This document shows positions 8,940 to 16,554 of a stretch of 64,000 bases of DNA, one piece after another. The stretch spans positions 124,001 through 188,000 of the forward strand of contig NZ_QZEY01000017.1 of the NCBI RefSeq assembly GCF_003594875.1, read 5' to 3'. A program made the position numbers and the translations under genes. Source of the DNA: Bailinhaonella thermotolerans (GTDB taxonomy: Bacteria > Actinomycetota > Actinomycetes > Streptosporangiales > Streptosporangiaceae). The notes beneath the pieces are model-generated. The model saw only the letters and a program-made list of their open reading frames with translations. It made no database searches and was not told the DNA's origin. The first letter of the stretch is position 1. Each line of letters begins with the position of its first letter.

Positions 8940-8998
8940 GCCCCGGCGAGGCTCGCCGGGGCGGGATGGCGCGGTCCCCGCGCGAGCGGGCGGGGACC
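8940..8998. terminator. Two hairpins between convergent dnaB and the delta-prime-like gene
   Basis: The first hairpin (8940-8962) is a perfect 11-bp inverted repeat, GCCCCGGCGAG with CTCGCCGGGGC. The second (8973-8998) pairs GGTCCCCGC with GCGGGGACC around an 8-nt loop. Neither has a U-tract, as is usual in actinomycetes. They serve both strands. Confidence 0.7.
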
Positions 8999-9004
8999 TG
9001 CCGG

Positions 9005-9940
9005 TCAGGGCGTGGCCCCGGACGGCGCCGGCAGTGAGGTGTACAGGGTGGCCAGGGCGGGCGCGATGGGGGCGTGGCGGTGCAGGGCGAGCCGGGCCCG
9101 GGCGGCCTGCCGCAGGGCGCGCTCGGCGGCGTCCAGGTCGTCCGCCGTCGCGGCCTGGACCAGCCGGCGCACCTGCGCGGCTTCGACGGCCGACAGGTGC
9201 GCGGCCACCAGCTCACGCAGCGCGGCCTTGGTGTCCGGGTGCCGCTCCCCCTTCCCGGTCAGGGCCGCGGCCGCCGCGGACGCGGCGGCGGCCACCGCCT
9301 CGGCGGCGGTGAACGACGGGCCGGCGGCGGGGGCGGCCAGCTCCGCCAGCCGGTCACACAGCGGCCGCGCCTGGTCGGCGGGCAGGCCGAGCACGTGCGG
9401 GACGAAGGGGGTGCGGGCCAGGAACGCCGCCGCGGCCGGGCCGGCGGGCACGCCCCGGCCGCCGAGCACAGCGGCGAGCCGCTCCGGGTCCAGTTCCGGC
9501 ACGCGCAGGTGCCGCATCGCCCGGGAGCGGATCGTGTCCGCGAGGCCATCGGCGTCACGGCACGCCAGCACGAACACGGTGCCGTGCCCGGGCTCTTCCA
9601 ATGGTTTGAGGAGCCGGTCGGCGGTGCCGGCGCTCATCTGGTCGGCGTCAGCGACCAGGATCACCTGCCGTTCCCCGGCCGGCCGCAGCCCGGCGGGCCG
9701 GGCGATCCGTTCCTCGACGTCGGCGACGGTCCACCTGCCCGTCTCCGGCACGGCCTGGTGCAGGTCGTGGGCGCGCATCCGGGCGGGGACCAGCGCCTGC
9801 GCCAGGCGCCGGGCCACCAGCAGGGCCAGGTACGGCTGCGCGCAGCTGACCAGGACCACGCCGTCGGGCAGGCCGTCCGTCTCCGGCAGGAGGCCGTCGA
9901 CGGCGGCGAGGGCCAGGAGCTCTTCGTCGGTGACACTCAT
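9005..9940 (-). CDS. DNA polymerase III delta-prime-like clamp-loader subunit
   Basis: 311 residues. The protein keeps the HolB-type sensor region: VADADQM, then LLKPLEEPGHGTVFVLACRD and a TIRSRAM segment, the place where clamp loaders carry the SRC motif. The P-loop position reads VSCAQPYLALLVARR with no GKT, as expected for a non-ATP-binding delta-prime subunit. The C-terminal half is an Ala-rich helical collar. It would help open the sliding clamp, and two DnaN-like clamps are encoded in the window. No gamma/tau subunit is seen here, so it may work with the host loader. Transcription is leaderless from GACGGT, 7 nt before the ATG. Confidence 0.8.
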   Translation of the reverse strand: MSVTDEELLALAAVDGLLPETDGLPDGVVLVSCAQPYLALLVARRLAQALVPARMRAHDLHQAVPETGRWTVADVEERIARPAGLRPAGERQVILVADADQMSAGTADRLLKPLEEPGHGTVFVLACRDADGLADTIRSRAMRHLRVPELDPERLAAVLGGRGVPAGPAAAAFLARTPFVPHVLGLPADQARPLCDRLAELAAPAAGPSFTAAEAVAAAASAAAAALTGKGERHPDTKAALRELVAAHLSAVEAAQVRRLVQAATADDLDAAERALRQAARARLALHRHAPIAPALATLYTSLPAPSGATP

Positions 9941-9953
9941 GGCCCGTACCGTC
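9941..9953 (-). promoter_or_regulatory. Leaderless SACSST-type promoter of the delta-prime-like gene
   Basis: On the minus strand GACGGT (9953-9948) is followed by 7 nt and then the ATG at 9940. No Shine-Dalgarno is present. Confidence 0.45.
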
Positions 9954-10015
9954 CGCCGGGCCCGCTCGCCCGCCAGACCCGCGCGTCGCAGGCGCCGCGC
10001 CGCCGGATGCTCCGG

Positions 10016-10156
10016 TCATGGGTTCAGGTGGAGGAGGCGCATGAGCAGCATGACGGTCAGTGCGCAGAGCACCGCCAGGCACAGCGTGAAGACGACCATC
10101 TCCAGATTGACACGGCGCCGCCGCGACCGGCGGTGCCGCCCAGGACGGCCGGTCAC
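10016..10156 (-). CDS. Small single-span membrane protein, 46 aa
   Basis: A very basic N-terminus (RPGRHRRSRRRR) precedes one hydrophobic helix (MVVFTLCLAVLCALTVMLLM), with a short C-terminal tail. The GTG start overlaps the stop of the upstream gene as GTGA, so translation is probably coupled and the two proteins may act together. Topology would be N-in. No family is recognised. Confidence comes from the tight coupling and good codon usage. Confidence 0.6.
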   Translation of the reverse strand: MTGRPGRHRRSRRRRVNLEMVVFTLCLAVLCALTVMLLMRLLHLNP

Positions 10157-10623
10157 CGCCGCTTCCGCTTCTTGCGGCGCTTGGCGAACCCGAGGAGCTC
10201 CACACCGGCCATGGCCACCACCACGACACCGAGGCCGGCCAGGCCCGCGAGCACGAACCGCAGGGGATCGGTGGGGCCGATCCTCCTGCCGCGCGTCTCA
10301 TGGACGCCCCGCCCGGGAAGGGAGGGTCGCGGTGGCCGGGCGGCGGCCGCGGGCCGCAGCCGGGTGACGGCCGCGCCGCCGCCGCACAGCGCGGCCGGGC
10401 CGGCGCCCGCCGCCCGGGCCGGGCACACGGCCCGCCGGTGGGTGCCGGGCGCGGCCGCGGGGGCCGCCGTCGCGGGCGAGAGGGCGGGGAAGGCGGCGAA
10501 GGACGATGCCGCGGTGGTCCCGGCCGTGACCGGGCCCGGCCGCGGGGGCGCGGGCTGGGCCAGCAGGCCGGCCACGGTCAGCGCCGCGGCCGCGGCGTGC
10601 GCGAGAGCCGGCGTGAACGTCAC
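10153..10623 (-). CDS. Exported single-pass membrane protein, 156 aa
   Basis: The N-terminus looks like a signal peptide (Ala-rich helix ending near residue 25, with LLAQPAPP). An Ala/Pro/Gly-rich external stretch of about 90 residues follows. The C-terminus has a transmembrane helix (FVLAGLAGLGVVVVAMAGVELL) and a strongly basic cytoplasmic tail KRRKKRKRR, a type I topology. The GTG start has GAAGGGGGA about 4 nt upstream. It is co-transcribed with the 46-aa membrane protein through a GTGA overlap. Function is unknown; cell-surface proteins of this shape occur in conjugative elements. Confidence 0.65.
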   Translation of the reverse strand: MTFTPALAHAAAAALTVAGLLAQPAPPRPGPVTAGTTAASSFAAFPALSPATAAPAAAPGTHRRAVCPARAAGAGPAALCGGGAAVTRLRPAAAARPPRPSLPGRGVHETRGRRIGPTDPLRFVLAGLAGLGVVVVAMAGVELLGFAKRRKKRKRR

Positions 10624-10668
10624 GGGTCCCCCTTCGGGGAGTGGGCGGGCAGGGGTGGTGCACGGACA

Positions 10669-10699
10669 GGGCGCTGGCCCCGGACCGGGGCCGGCGCCC
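10669..10699. terminator. Hairpin downstream of the 25-residue-repeat protein
   Basis: A near-perfect inverted repeat pairs GGGCGCTGGCCCCGG with CCGGGGCCGGCGCCC, with one internal mismatch. It lies just after the end of the minus-strand gene at 10832. Confidence 0.5.
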
Positions 10700-10831
10700 T
10701 GGATCGTCGCCGTGCCCGGCGCGGGGGCAACGTCTGCGACCGGCGAGCCCCGGGTCGAACCCCCTGGCCCGCTCGCCCCAGCGGGAAGGCCGCACCCCCT
10801 CGCACGTCGCGTCCGTGGAAGGGGGTGCTCG

Positions 10832-11740
10832 TCAGGGGCGGGAGGCCAGCTCCATGACCCTCTCGTGCGGGATCTTCCAGATGACCACCAGCTCGGCGTA
10901 CTTGTGCAGGTCCAGGCCGGCGCCGAAGGCCTCGAGCACCTCGTCGCGCGAGGCCCGGGCCCGTGCCGTGGCCCAGGCGGCGATGACGTCGGCGTCGTCG
11001 GTCAGGTCCAGCAGATCCATCAGCTCGCCCAGGGTGATCCGCGGCAGGGCGATGCGGAAGAGCGCCGGCGTGGCGCCCTTGTCGAGTGCTGCCATCAGCT
11101 CCGCGTGCGACATCGACCGCCGGAGACGGACGTAGTCGTCGGGCCAGATGTCCCGCTCGCAGGCGGCGACGATCTGGGCGTGCTCGGCGATGTCCCGGGC
11201 GGGAACGTACTGCTGCTCGGCGATGCCGCGGGCCAGCGCGTCCTCCAGCTCGGCGCGGGTGCAGTAGGTGGCCGAGCGGAGGAGGCCCGCCTCCTCCCAC
11301 TCGACCGCGCGCCGCCCGGCGGCCGCCGCGGCCAGGATCGCCTCGTGGCCGGCCCGGTGCCGGTCCCGCGTGTACTCGTGCGGCGCGATGCCGGCCGCCA
11401 GCACCTCGGCGGTCTGCTCCCGGCCGGCGATCGAACGCAGCCGGGCGTAGGCGTTCAGGGGAATCTCCCGCGCCAGGACCTCCTCGACCTCCTCGCGCGG
11501 CAGGCGCCGGCGCGCCTGCGCGTACTCGCGCAGATCGATTCCGGCGGCGACCGCTTCCTCGGCCTCCTGGCGGGGCACGAACCGGCGCACGATCATGTAG
11601 TCCAGCGGGTTGACCCCGGCCCGGACGGCGTACAGCGCCTCCTCGGCGGAGAGCTCGCCGCGGGCCTGGCAGTAGTGCAGCTCGCTGACGCCGTGCTCGG
11701 CGAGAAGCCGCTGGATGGTCGGCTGTTGCGTCGATGACAC
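10832..11740 (-). CDS. Protein of tandem 25-residue helical repeats
   Basis: 302 residues of which nearly all form a repeat I do not recognise. The unit is 25 residues, roughly A-G-[IV]-x4-Y-x3-R-x7-E-x3-[AV]-L-A. Clear copies begin AGVNPLDY, AGIDLREY, REIPLNAY, AGIAPHEY, RGIAEQQY and RDIWPDDY, with divergent copies near the C-terminus (AGLDLHKY). The regular Tyr and Arg positions and charged helix ends suggest an alpha-solenoid scaffold. The start is the second of two adjacent GTGs, 6 nt after AAGGAG. A backbone-type promoter lies 31 nt upstream. No catalytic or membrane feature is seen; a peptide- or nucleic-acid-binding role is only a guess. Confidence 0.8.
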   Translation of the reverse strand: MSSTQQPTIQRLLAEHGVSELHYCQARGELSAEEALYAVRAGVNPLDYMIVRRFVPRQEAEEAVAAGIDLREYAQARRRLPREEVEEVLAREIPLNAYARLRSIAGREQTAEVLAAGIAPHEYTRDRHRAGHEAILAAAAAGRRAVEWEEAGLLRSATYCTRAELEDALARGIAEQQYVPARDIAEHAQIVAACERDIWPDDYVRLRRSMSHAELMAALDKGATPALFRIALPRITLGELMDLLDLTDDADVIAAWATARARASRDEVLEAFGAGLDLHKYAELVVIWKIPHERVMELASRP

Positions 11741-11771
11741 CACGCGCTCCTTCGGTTGATGTCCGCTCATC

Positions 11772-11784
11772 GACCGCCACCGTG
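11772..11784 (-). promoter_or_regulatory. SACSST-type promoter of the repeat protein
   Basis: CACGGT on the minus strand (11784-11779), then 7 nt to a start near 11771 and a 31-nt leader carrying AAGGAG. Confidence 0.4.
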
Positions 11785-11880
11785 ACCGCGTCCGCCCCGG
11801 CGCAAGCAGGCGCCGCCCGCCCCAGGACCGCGAGCCGCGCCCCCGGCCGGGGCGGCGCTTGGGCGAGGTGATCACGCGGG

Positions 11881-11893
11881 CACGGTCCCCCGC
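11881..11893 (+). promoter_or_regulatory. SACSST-type promoter of the gene at 11932
   Basis: CACGGT at 11881-11886 and 7 nt put the start near 11894, leaving a 38-nt leader that contains AAAGGAAGAGG. Confidence 0.4.
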
Positions 11894-11931
11894 CGACCCC
11901 GAGGACACGGGCACAAAGGAAGAGGCGATTC

Positions 11932-12375
11932 ATGAACTGGGCGATCCGCGGCGCGGTCGAGGACATGCGGAAGGCGTCGGATGCCGCCGAGGCGCTGATG
12001 TGGCCGCGCCGGGCCGCCGCCGCCGCGGCGCGGTGTCACCTGCGCGAGTTCGTCATCGGCGGGCGCGTCTACTGGCGCCCGGTCTTCTGCGACGAGCGGG
12101 CCTTCGAGAACCACGTCGGGGGGCTGTTCGGAACCTGCTACCCCGACCACGTCGAGTGGCGCTCCTGGGAGGGCGGTCTCGCGCGGACTCCCGGCTGGGA
12201 GCTGCGGATGCGCCAGGAGCAGGGGTCCGGCCGGGTCCTGCTGTACGTCGTGGACCGCGACGGCCGGCGCGTCCCGCTGGGAACGCATGCCGACGCCGAC
12301 GTGGTGGGCGACATGCTCAACGACCTGGGGCAGGTGAGGGACGCCCTCCACCTGCTGCCGCATCTGACGTACTGA
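11932..12375 (+). CDS. Hypothetical protein, 147 aa
   Basis: Unrecognised soluble protein. An N-terminal helix (about 1-40) is followed by a beta-rich middle with many Trp and Arg (VYWRPVF, VEWRSWEGG, GWELRMR, VLLYVVDRDGRRVPLG) and a C-terminal helix. The ATG follows a good AAAGGAAGAGG. It is expressed divergently from the 25-residue-repeat protein. The compact alpha-beta-alpha build and lack of conserved catalytic residues suggest a small adaptor. Confidence 0.7.
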   Translation: MNWAIRGAVEDMRKASDAAEALMWPRRAAAAAARCHLREFVIGGRVYWRPVFCDERAFENHVGGLFGTCYPDHVEWRSWEGGLARTPGWELRMRQEQGSGRVLLYVVDRDGRRVPLGTHADADVVGDMLNDLGQVRDALHLLPHLTY

Positions 12376-12469
12376 CACACCACATCCCGGGGCCCGCCAC
12401 GAGCGGGCCCCTGTCGTCGTTCACGCCCCACCGCATGCCGCGCGCAAGGCCGGTCGGGCGGGCCGTACC

Positions 12470-12481
12470 GACACTGGCGTC
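12470..12481 (+). promoter_or_regulatory. Leaderless promoter of the DUF2510 protein
   Basis: GACACT at 12470-12475 followed by 6 nt and ATG at 12482, a looser member of the backbone -10 class. No Shine-Dalgarno is present. Confidence 0.35.
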
Positions 12482-13630
12482 ATGGCCACAACCAAGCCGG
12501 GCTGGTTGCCCGATCCCTACACGGCCGACACCGAGGAGCAACTGCTGCGCTTCTTCGACGGCCTCCGGTTCACCGAACACGTCTACGATCCGGCCCGCCA
12601 GGATCCTCCCGACGTGGCCGCGGCCGCGCTGGCCGGGTTCGGGGCGGCGCCGCCCGCGCCCCCGGCGCCACCACCCGCCGCGAGGACGGACACCCGTCCG
12701 TCTCCCGCGCCGCCACCTGCGGCGGGCGGTTCGGCGGCGGCCATGGGGACCTGGGGCGCTGCCGCTCCGGCCGCGCAGGCCGGGCAGGCCGCGCAGGCCA
12801 AGGGCAAGGACACCGGCCGCACGCCCCCGGCGGCTGCCGCCCCGGCGAGTGGGTGGAAGACGCCCGAGCCGCGCGCCGCCGACGCCGAGACCACGGCGTC
12901 CAGGTCCACCGGCGCCACCCCCTCCGCCACCGCCCCAAGCGCGACCGTGCCAAGCGCCACCGTGCCAGGCACCACCGTGCCAAGCTCCATCGTGCCCACC
13001 GGCGGCGCCACGTCCGCCGGCGCGGCGGCGGGCGGGCGGTGGACCAGCCTCCCGGACGCCGAGCCCCCGCCACCCCAGGCGGCGGCCGAACCCGCCCCGG
13101 CCGCGCACGACTGGCCTCCGGCCGAGCCTCCGCCGGAGCGCTCCCCCTGGAGCCGCGCCATCCCCGAACCGGACCGGGCCGCCGGGCACGATCCCGGCGA
13201 GGGGGCGGCCGAGACGGGCGAGATCATCCCGCTCCGGGACGCGCCCGACATCTCCACCCCCATCCTGGTACGGGCCCGGGCCGCGCTGGACCGGCCCCCG
13301 GTCAAGACGTCGCTCGTGAGCCTGGCCGCCGTCGTGTTCGTCGGCGCCTCCGCCGTCTGGCCGGCCGCGCCCGTCGAGCAGCGGACCCCGCCGGGTTGCG
13401 CCGCGCTGGGAACCGCGCTGGACGGGTACGCCTCGGCCGCCGACCCTCAGCAGCGCGAGGGGTACCGCCAGGCCCTCATCCCCCTGGTGGAACGCGCCGC
13501 CCGCGACCCCGCCGCGGCCACCGAGGTACGCCAGGCCGCGCAGAACGCTCTGCCGCTCCTGCGCGGAGACCACGGCGCACCCTCCTCCGGGGCGGCGGCG
13601 CCGCTGGCCGAGGCCTGCGGGCGCAGCTGA
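12482..13630 (+). CDS. DUF2510-domain membrane protein
   Basis: 382 residues. The N-terminus has the actinobacterial DUF2510 signature (GWLPDPYTADTEEQLLRFFDG then TEHVYDP). A 200-residue Pro/Ala-rich linker contains a run of degenerate pentapeptides ending VP (about 155-175). A single membrane helix (SLVSLAAVVFVGASAVW, about 275-292) then leads to an external helical domain of about 85 residues with two Cys (GCAAL and EACGRS) that may pair. The likely layout is a cytoplasmic DUF2510 module linked to an outside sensor or anchor. The gene is leaderless and is followed by a strong terminator. The molecular role of DUF2510 is not established. Confidence 0.8.
   Translation: MATTKPGWLPDPYTADTEEQLLRFFDGLRFTEHVYDPARQDPPDVAAAALAGFGAAPPAPPAPPPAARTDTRPSPAPPPAAGGSAAAMGTWGAAAPAAQAGQAAQAKGKDTGRTPPAAAAPASGWKTPEPRAADAETTASRSTGATPSATAPSATVPSATVPGTTVPSSIVPTGGATSAGAAAGGRWTSLPDAEPPPPQAAAEPAPAAHDWPPAEPPPERSPWSRAIPEPDRAAGHDPGEGAAETGEIIPLRDAPDISTPILVRARAALDRPPVKTSLVSLAAVVFVGASAVWPAAPVEQRTPPGCAALGTALDGYASAADPQQREGYRQALIPLVERAARDPAAATEVRQAAQNALPLLRGDHGAPSSGAAAPLAEACGRS
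12938..13000 (+). repeat. Degenerate 15-bp tandem repeat inside the DUF2510 gene
   Basis: Four to five copies of a 15-bp unit close to CACCGTGCCAAGCGC encode the Val-Pro repeats of the linker. Copy number probably varies between relatives. Confidence 0.6.
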
Positions 13631-13660
13631 CAGGGGAGCGCTTCACGTGCGCTCCCCTGT
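13630..13660 (+). terminator. Rho-independent-like hairpin after the DUF2510 gene
   Basis: A perfect 12-bp stem, ACAGGGGAGCGC with GCGCTCCCCTGT, encloses the 7-nt loop TTCACGT. A T-rich patch follows (GCTCCTTCGT). Confidence 0.8.
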
Positions 13661-13782
13661 GCTCCTTCGTACTCCCTCGCGTGGGCGGAGGGCCGATCCG
13701 GATGGTCTCGGCGTGCGAGCCGTCGCCCCGGACGCCGGCCCCGCCTCGCGTACCGCGGGCAGGCGCAGGGGCGCACGTCCGG

Positions 13783-14511
13783 TCAGGTCCGCGAGGACTG
13801 GCGTGCCCACAGGCGGTCAAAGGCGCGCTCCGCCTCCCGCACCGTGGCGAACTGGCCCGGAACGCGGTGCAGGACGCCGGGCAGGTCCGCGGCGGAGCAG
13901 ACGTAGACGCCGCGGGTGACGAACGGGGCGTTGGTCATTCCCGGCAAGCACACCACGGCCGTCGCCTCGACCGGCCGCCCGAGCTCGGCGGTCAGCGCCT
14001 GCGACAGCAGGCGGGCCTGGGACCTGGCCTGGCCGACCGGGTCGCGCGGCAGGGCCTTGCGCCCGGCCCACAGCGTCTCGTTCCGCGCCCGGACCTGGCC
14101 GTACCCGGTCTTGACCTCGATGACCACCGCGCCCAGGCCGCGCGTGGCCAGCGCCACGTCGCAGTCGCCGGACCCGCGGCCCAGCACGAGCCCGTAGCAC
14201 ACCACCGGCGGCTGGGCGCGGCGCAGGACCTGGCGCACCTGCTGTTCGGACCGCACGCCGACGGCGGCCTGGGAGGCGCGCGTCCACAGGGAAGCGGCCC
14301 GGCTCCCCGTGACGGCCGCCACGGCGACCAGCGCGAGCGCCGCCGCCACGGCCAGCCAGCGGGCCGGGGGCTGCGCCGCCAGGCCTGCCAGCATGGCCAC
14401 GGCGGCGCCGATGGCGGCGCCCACCGTTTGGGCCGCATGGCCGGCGCTGCCGCCCCGCCGCTTCCATTTCTGCTCGTTGGCCCATTGGGCCGGTTTGCCG
14501 TGTTCCTTCAT
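13783..14511 (-). CDS. NERD-domain (nuclease-related) membrane protein
   Basis: 242 residues. Two hydrophobic helices lie near the N-terminus (VGAAIGAAVAMLAGLAA and WLAVAAALALVAVAAV). The NERD fold that follows has an intact PD-(D/E)XK-type core: SGDCDVAL, then LGAVVIEVKTGYG with the E-x-K pair. The C-terminal third ends EAERAFDRLWARQ. Such proteins may cut or process DNA at the membrane; activity is not shown for most. The ATG at 14511 is chosen because the paralogue next to it begins at the same point and both have a backbone-type -10 just upstream. An ATG at 14547 with GGAGCGG is an alternative. Confidence 0.8.
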   Translation of the reverse strand: MKEHGKPAQWANEQKWKRRGGSAGHAAQTVGAAIGAAVAMLAGLAAQPPARWLAVAAALALVAVAAVTGSRAASLWTRASQAAVGVRSEQQVRQVLRRAQPPVVCYGLVLGRGSGDCDVALATRGLGAVVIEVKTGYGQVRARNETLWAGRKALPRDPVGQARSQARLLSQALTAELGRPVEATAVVCLPGMTNAPFVTRGVYVCSAADLPGVLHRVPGQFATVREAERAFDRLWARQSSRT

Positions 14512-14525
14512 GCCGGGTGACCGTC
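14512..14525 (-). promoter_or_regulatory. Leaderless SACSST-type promoter of the first NERD gene
   Basis: GACGGT (14525-14520) followed by 8 nt and ATG 14511. The stretch GCCGGACG..TC..CCGGCATG is shared with the paralogue. Confidence 0.45.
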
Positions 14526-14654
14526 CGGCGGCGCGGTGCGGCGACATCCAGCGCCGCTCCACGCGTGGCGGCCGCCCCCGGTGACGCGCCGGTCATCGGG
14601 GGCGGTGGCAGGGCTCGTACGCGGTCGTACGCGGTCGTGCGTGGTCGTGCGTGG

Positions 14655-15392
14655 TCAGCGGCGGAACCTGGCCGTGTGGCGGGCCCAGATGCGGCCGAAG
14701 GCGCGTTCGGCCTCGGCGGCGTCGGTGAACTGGGCGGGCAGGGTGTTCAGCAGCTCGGGCAGCTGCCGGTCCGAGCACACGTGCACACCGCCCTCGGTGG
14801 TGAACGCGGCGTGGCGCATGCGGGGAACGCACACCACGGCGGCGGCCCGGGCGGGCCGCCCCAGTTCCCTGGTCAGGGCCTTGGACAGCAGGCCGGCCTG
14901 GAACGCGGCGTGTTCGGCGGGGTCGCCGCCGGGGCGCAGCACCCTGCCGCGCCGCGCTCCGGCGCGCGGGCGCACTCGCCTGCGCGCGGGCGCGATCTCG
15001 ACGGCCGCCGCCCCGAGGGAGCGTGTGGCCAGCGCGATGTCGCAGTCGCCGGTGTAGTACGCCAGCTCCGCGCCGTGGCACACGACGGGGAACCCGCCCG
15101 CTGCCAGCGCCGGTCGCAGCCTCTCCTCGGCCTTCACCGCGCGGGCCGCCCGCCTCCATCTCCGATAGCCGCTGATCTCCTCCGGCGGCAGGCAGACGAC
15201 GCAGGCGGTCATGAAGGCGGCGGCGACGGTGGCGGCCCAGAACGGGCTCTTGCTCACCAGCAGGGTTACGCCGGACACGAGCAGTGCCGCCGCGGCGTAC
15301 GCCGTCAGGTGCGCCCGGAGCATCTGGCGGTGCCCGGCGCGTCTGTCCCGCTGCTGTCTGGCCAGACTGGCCGGTTCTCCGAATGTCCTCAT
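14655..15392 (-). CDS. NERD-domain paralogue with a degenerate active site
   Basis: 245 residues, alignable end to end with the neighbour at 13783: the same start (MRTFGEPASLA), two membrane helices (AYAAAALLVSGVTLLV and FWAATVAAAFMTACVV), TGDCDIALATRSLG and EAERAFGRIWARH. The catalytic E-x-K is replaced by VEIAPARRR, so the Lys is lost and nuclease activity is doubtful. The pair looks like a tandem duplication with one copy kept as a partner or regulator. The frame stays open upstream to ATG 15701, which has its own strong GAAGGAAG; a 348-residue form is therefore possible. The shorter start is preferred for its promoter and for the alignment. Confidence 0.7.
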   Translation of the reverse strand: MRTFGEPASLARQQRDRRAGHRQMLRAHLTAYAAAALLVSGVTLLVSKSPFWAATVAAAFMTACVVCLPPEEISGYRRWRRAARAVKAEERLRPALAAGGFPVVCHGAELAYYTGDCDIALATRSLGAAAVEIAPARRRVRPRAGARRGRVLRPGGDPAEHAAFQAGLLSKALTRELGRPARAAAVVCVPRMRHAAFTTEGGVHVCSDRQLPELLNTLPAQFTDAAEAERAFGRIWARHTARFRR

Positions 15393-15405
15393 GCCGGAGA
15401 GCGTC
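15393..15405 (-). promoter_or_regulatory. Leaderless SACSST-type promoter of the second NERD gene
   Basis: GACGCT (15405-15400), 7 nt, then ATG 15392. Confidence 0.45.
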
Positions 15406-15932
15406 CGGCGCCTCGCCCACGGCACCACGGTCCCGCGGCGGGCCTGGGGGCAGTCCTCGCGGCGCAGCGTGTCCACGGCCTGCTGGACGACGGTGCCGAA
15501 GTCCGCCTCGTCGATGACGACGCGGTCCGATCCAGAGCCGAATGCGTGACCGGGGCCCGGCCCCGCGTCCACGGACGTGCACAGAAGTACAGCCGCGTGC
15601 GTGGCGATGGCCGTACTTCCCGGCTGTACAGCTGACCGTACCTGCCCGGGGTGGACGTCTCCGCTCACCCGGGCGGTGTCACGGTCCTGGAGCGACATCA
15701 TGGCCGACTTCCTTCGTTCTCACCCTGAGTCACTCATCAGCGAGAGTGGGCCAGAGCCCGAGAACGTCAGTGGTTTGCGCCACGTGAAGTCAGTGGCGGC
15801 GACCCGTCGCTCATGCGCGGCGCCCGGATCGGCATGCGGGCCCGGCCGGCAGGGGCCGGGAACAGCGGCCCTGGGTGGGACGAGTGGCCCTGGATCGGAT
15901 CTGTGCGAGGGAGCCGCGGGTCGGCGTGCCGA
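15406..15932 (-). other. Region between the NERD pair and MarR; possible extended N-terminus
   Basis: Apart from the upstream in-frame extension of the second NERD gene (to ATG 15701, preceded by GAAGGAAG), I see no gene. Third-position G/C bias is weaker in the extension than in its neighbours, so it may be a remnant of another gene. 15702-15932 holds nothing recognisable. Confidence 0.4.
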
Positions 15933-16424
15933 TCAGGTGGCCCTTTTGCGGGGGGCGGCAGGCCGTACGCGGGGACGCAGCCGGGTGCGCACGTCGTCCA
16001 TGATGTCGGCGAGCTGGGCGATCTGCTCGTCGGTCAGGAGGTCGATCAGGCCGTCGCGGACCGCCTCCACATGTCCGGGCGCGGTCTTCTCCAGGAGCCG
16101 CCGGCCGTCGTCGGTGATGACGACCATGGCCCTGCGTTCGTCGCTGGCGTCGGTTTCGCGGCGGAGCAGGCCGGCCTTCTCCAGCTGGGCCACCTGGTAG
16201 CTCAGGCCGCTGCGCGAGGTGATCATCAGGTCGGCGAGTTCGGTGATGCACCGGTGCTGGGGGGCGCACTCGTTGGCCCAGTGCAGGATCTCGTACTGGA
16301 TCATGGTGAGCCCGGCATCCTGTCGAAGCTGCCGCTCCACGTGGCGCTGGATCAGGCCGGAGGCTTCCAGGAAGCCGGTCCAGGCGCGCATCTGCGTCTC
16401 GGTCAACCACCGCGGTCCGCTCAT
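15933..16424 (-). CDS. MarR-family transcriptional regulator
   Basis: 163 residues with the winged helix-turn-helix of MarR: dimerising N-terminal helices, then LTMIQYEILHWANE, ITELADLMITSRSGLSYQVAQLEKAG (recognition helix, about 70-95) and the wing DERRAMVVITDDGRRLLE. It is divergent from the reductase gene at 16555, with two perfect palindromes between them that are its likely operators. A TAGGCT lies 6 nt before the ATG, so the mRNA is leaderless and of the ordinary host type, unlike backbone genes. Ligand unknown. The pair looks like a transferred chromosomal cassette. Confidence 0.92.
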   Translation of the reverse strand: MSGPRWLTETQMRAWTGFLEASGLIQRHVERQLRQDAGLTMIQYEILHWANECAPQHRCITELADLMITSRSGLSYQVAQLEKAGLLRRETDASDERRAMVVITDDGRRLLEKTAPGHVEAVRDGLIDLLTDEQIAQLADIMDDVRTRLRPRVRPAAPRKRAT

Positions 16425-16436
16425 GGGGAGAGCCTA
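16425..16436 (-). promoter_or_regulatory. Leaderless TAnnnT promoter of marR
   Basis: TAGGCT (16436-16431), 6 nt, then ATG 16424. This is the ordinary actinobacterial leaderless arrangement. Confidence 0.5.
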
Positions 16437-16441
16437 CCCGA

Positions 16442-16507
16442 GTTGCGTCGAATTCGACGCAACCGTACGATCAACCCCGTTGCATCGATGCGTCGAATTC
16501 GACGCAT
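16442..16507. promoter_or_regulatory. Two MarR operator palindromes
   Basis: The perfect 18-bp palindrome TGCGTCGAATTCGACGCA occurs at 16444-16461 and 16489-16506. Flanks extend the first to 22 bp and the second to 20 bp. Centres are 45 bp apart in the divergent promoter region, consistent with autoregulation and control of the reductase. Confidence 0.85.
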
Positions 16508-16554
16508 TTCGGGTCGTGTCATCGACGCGCCTCACCCCTCGGAAAGGGCCTCTC

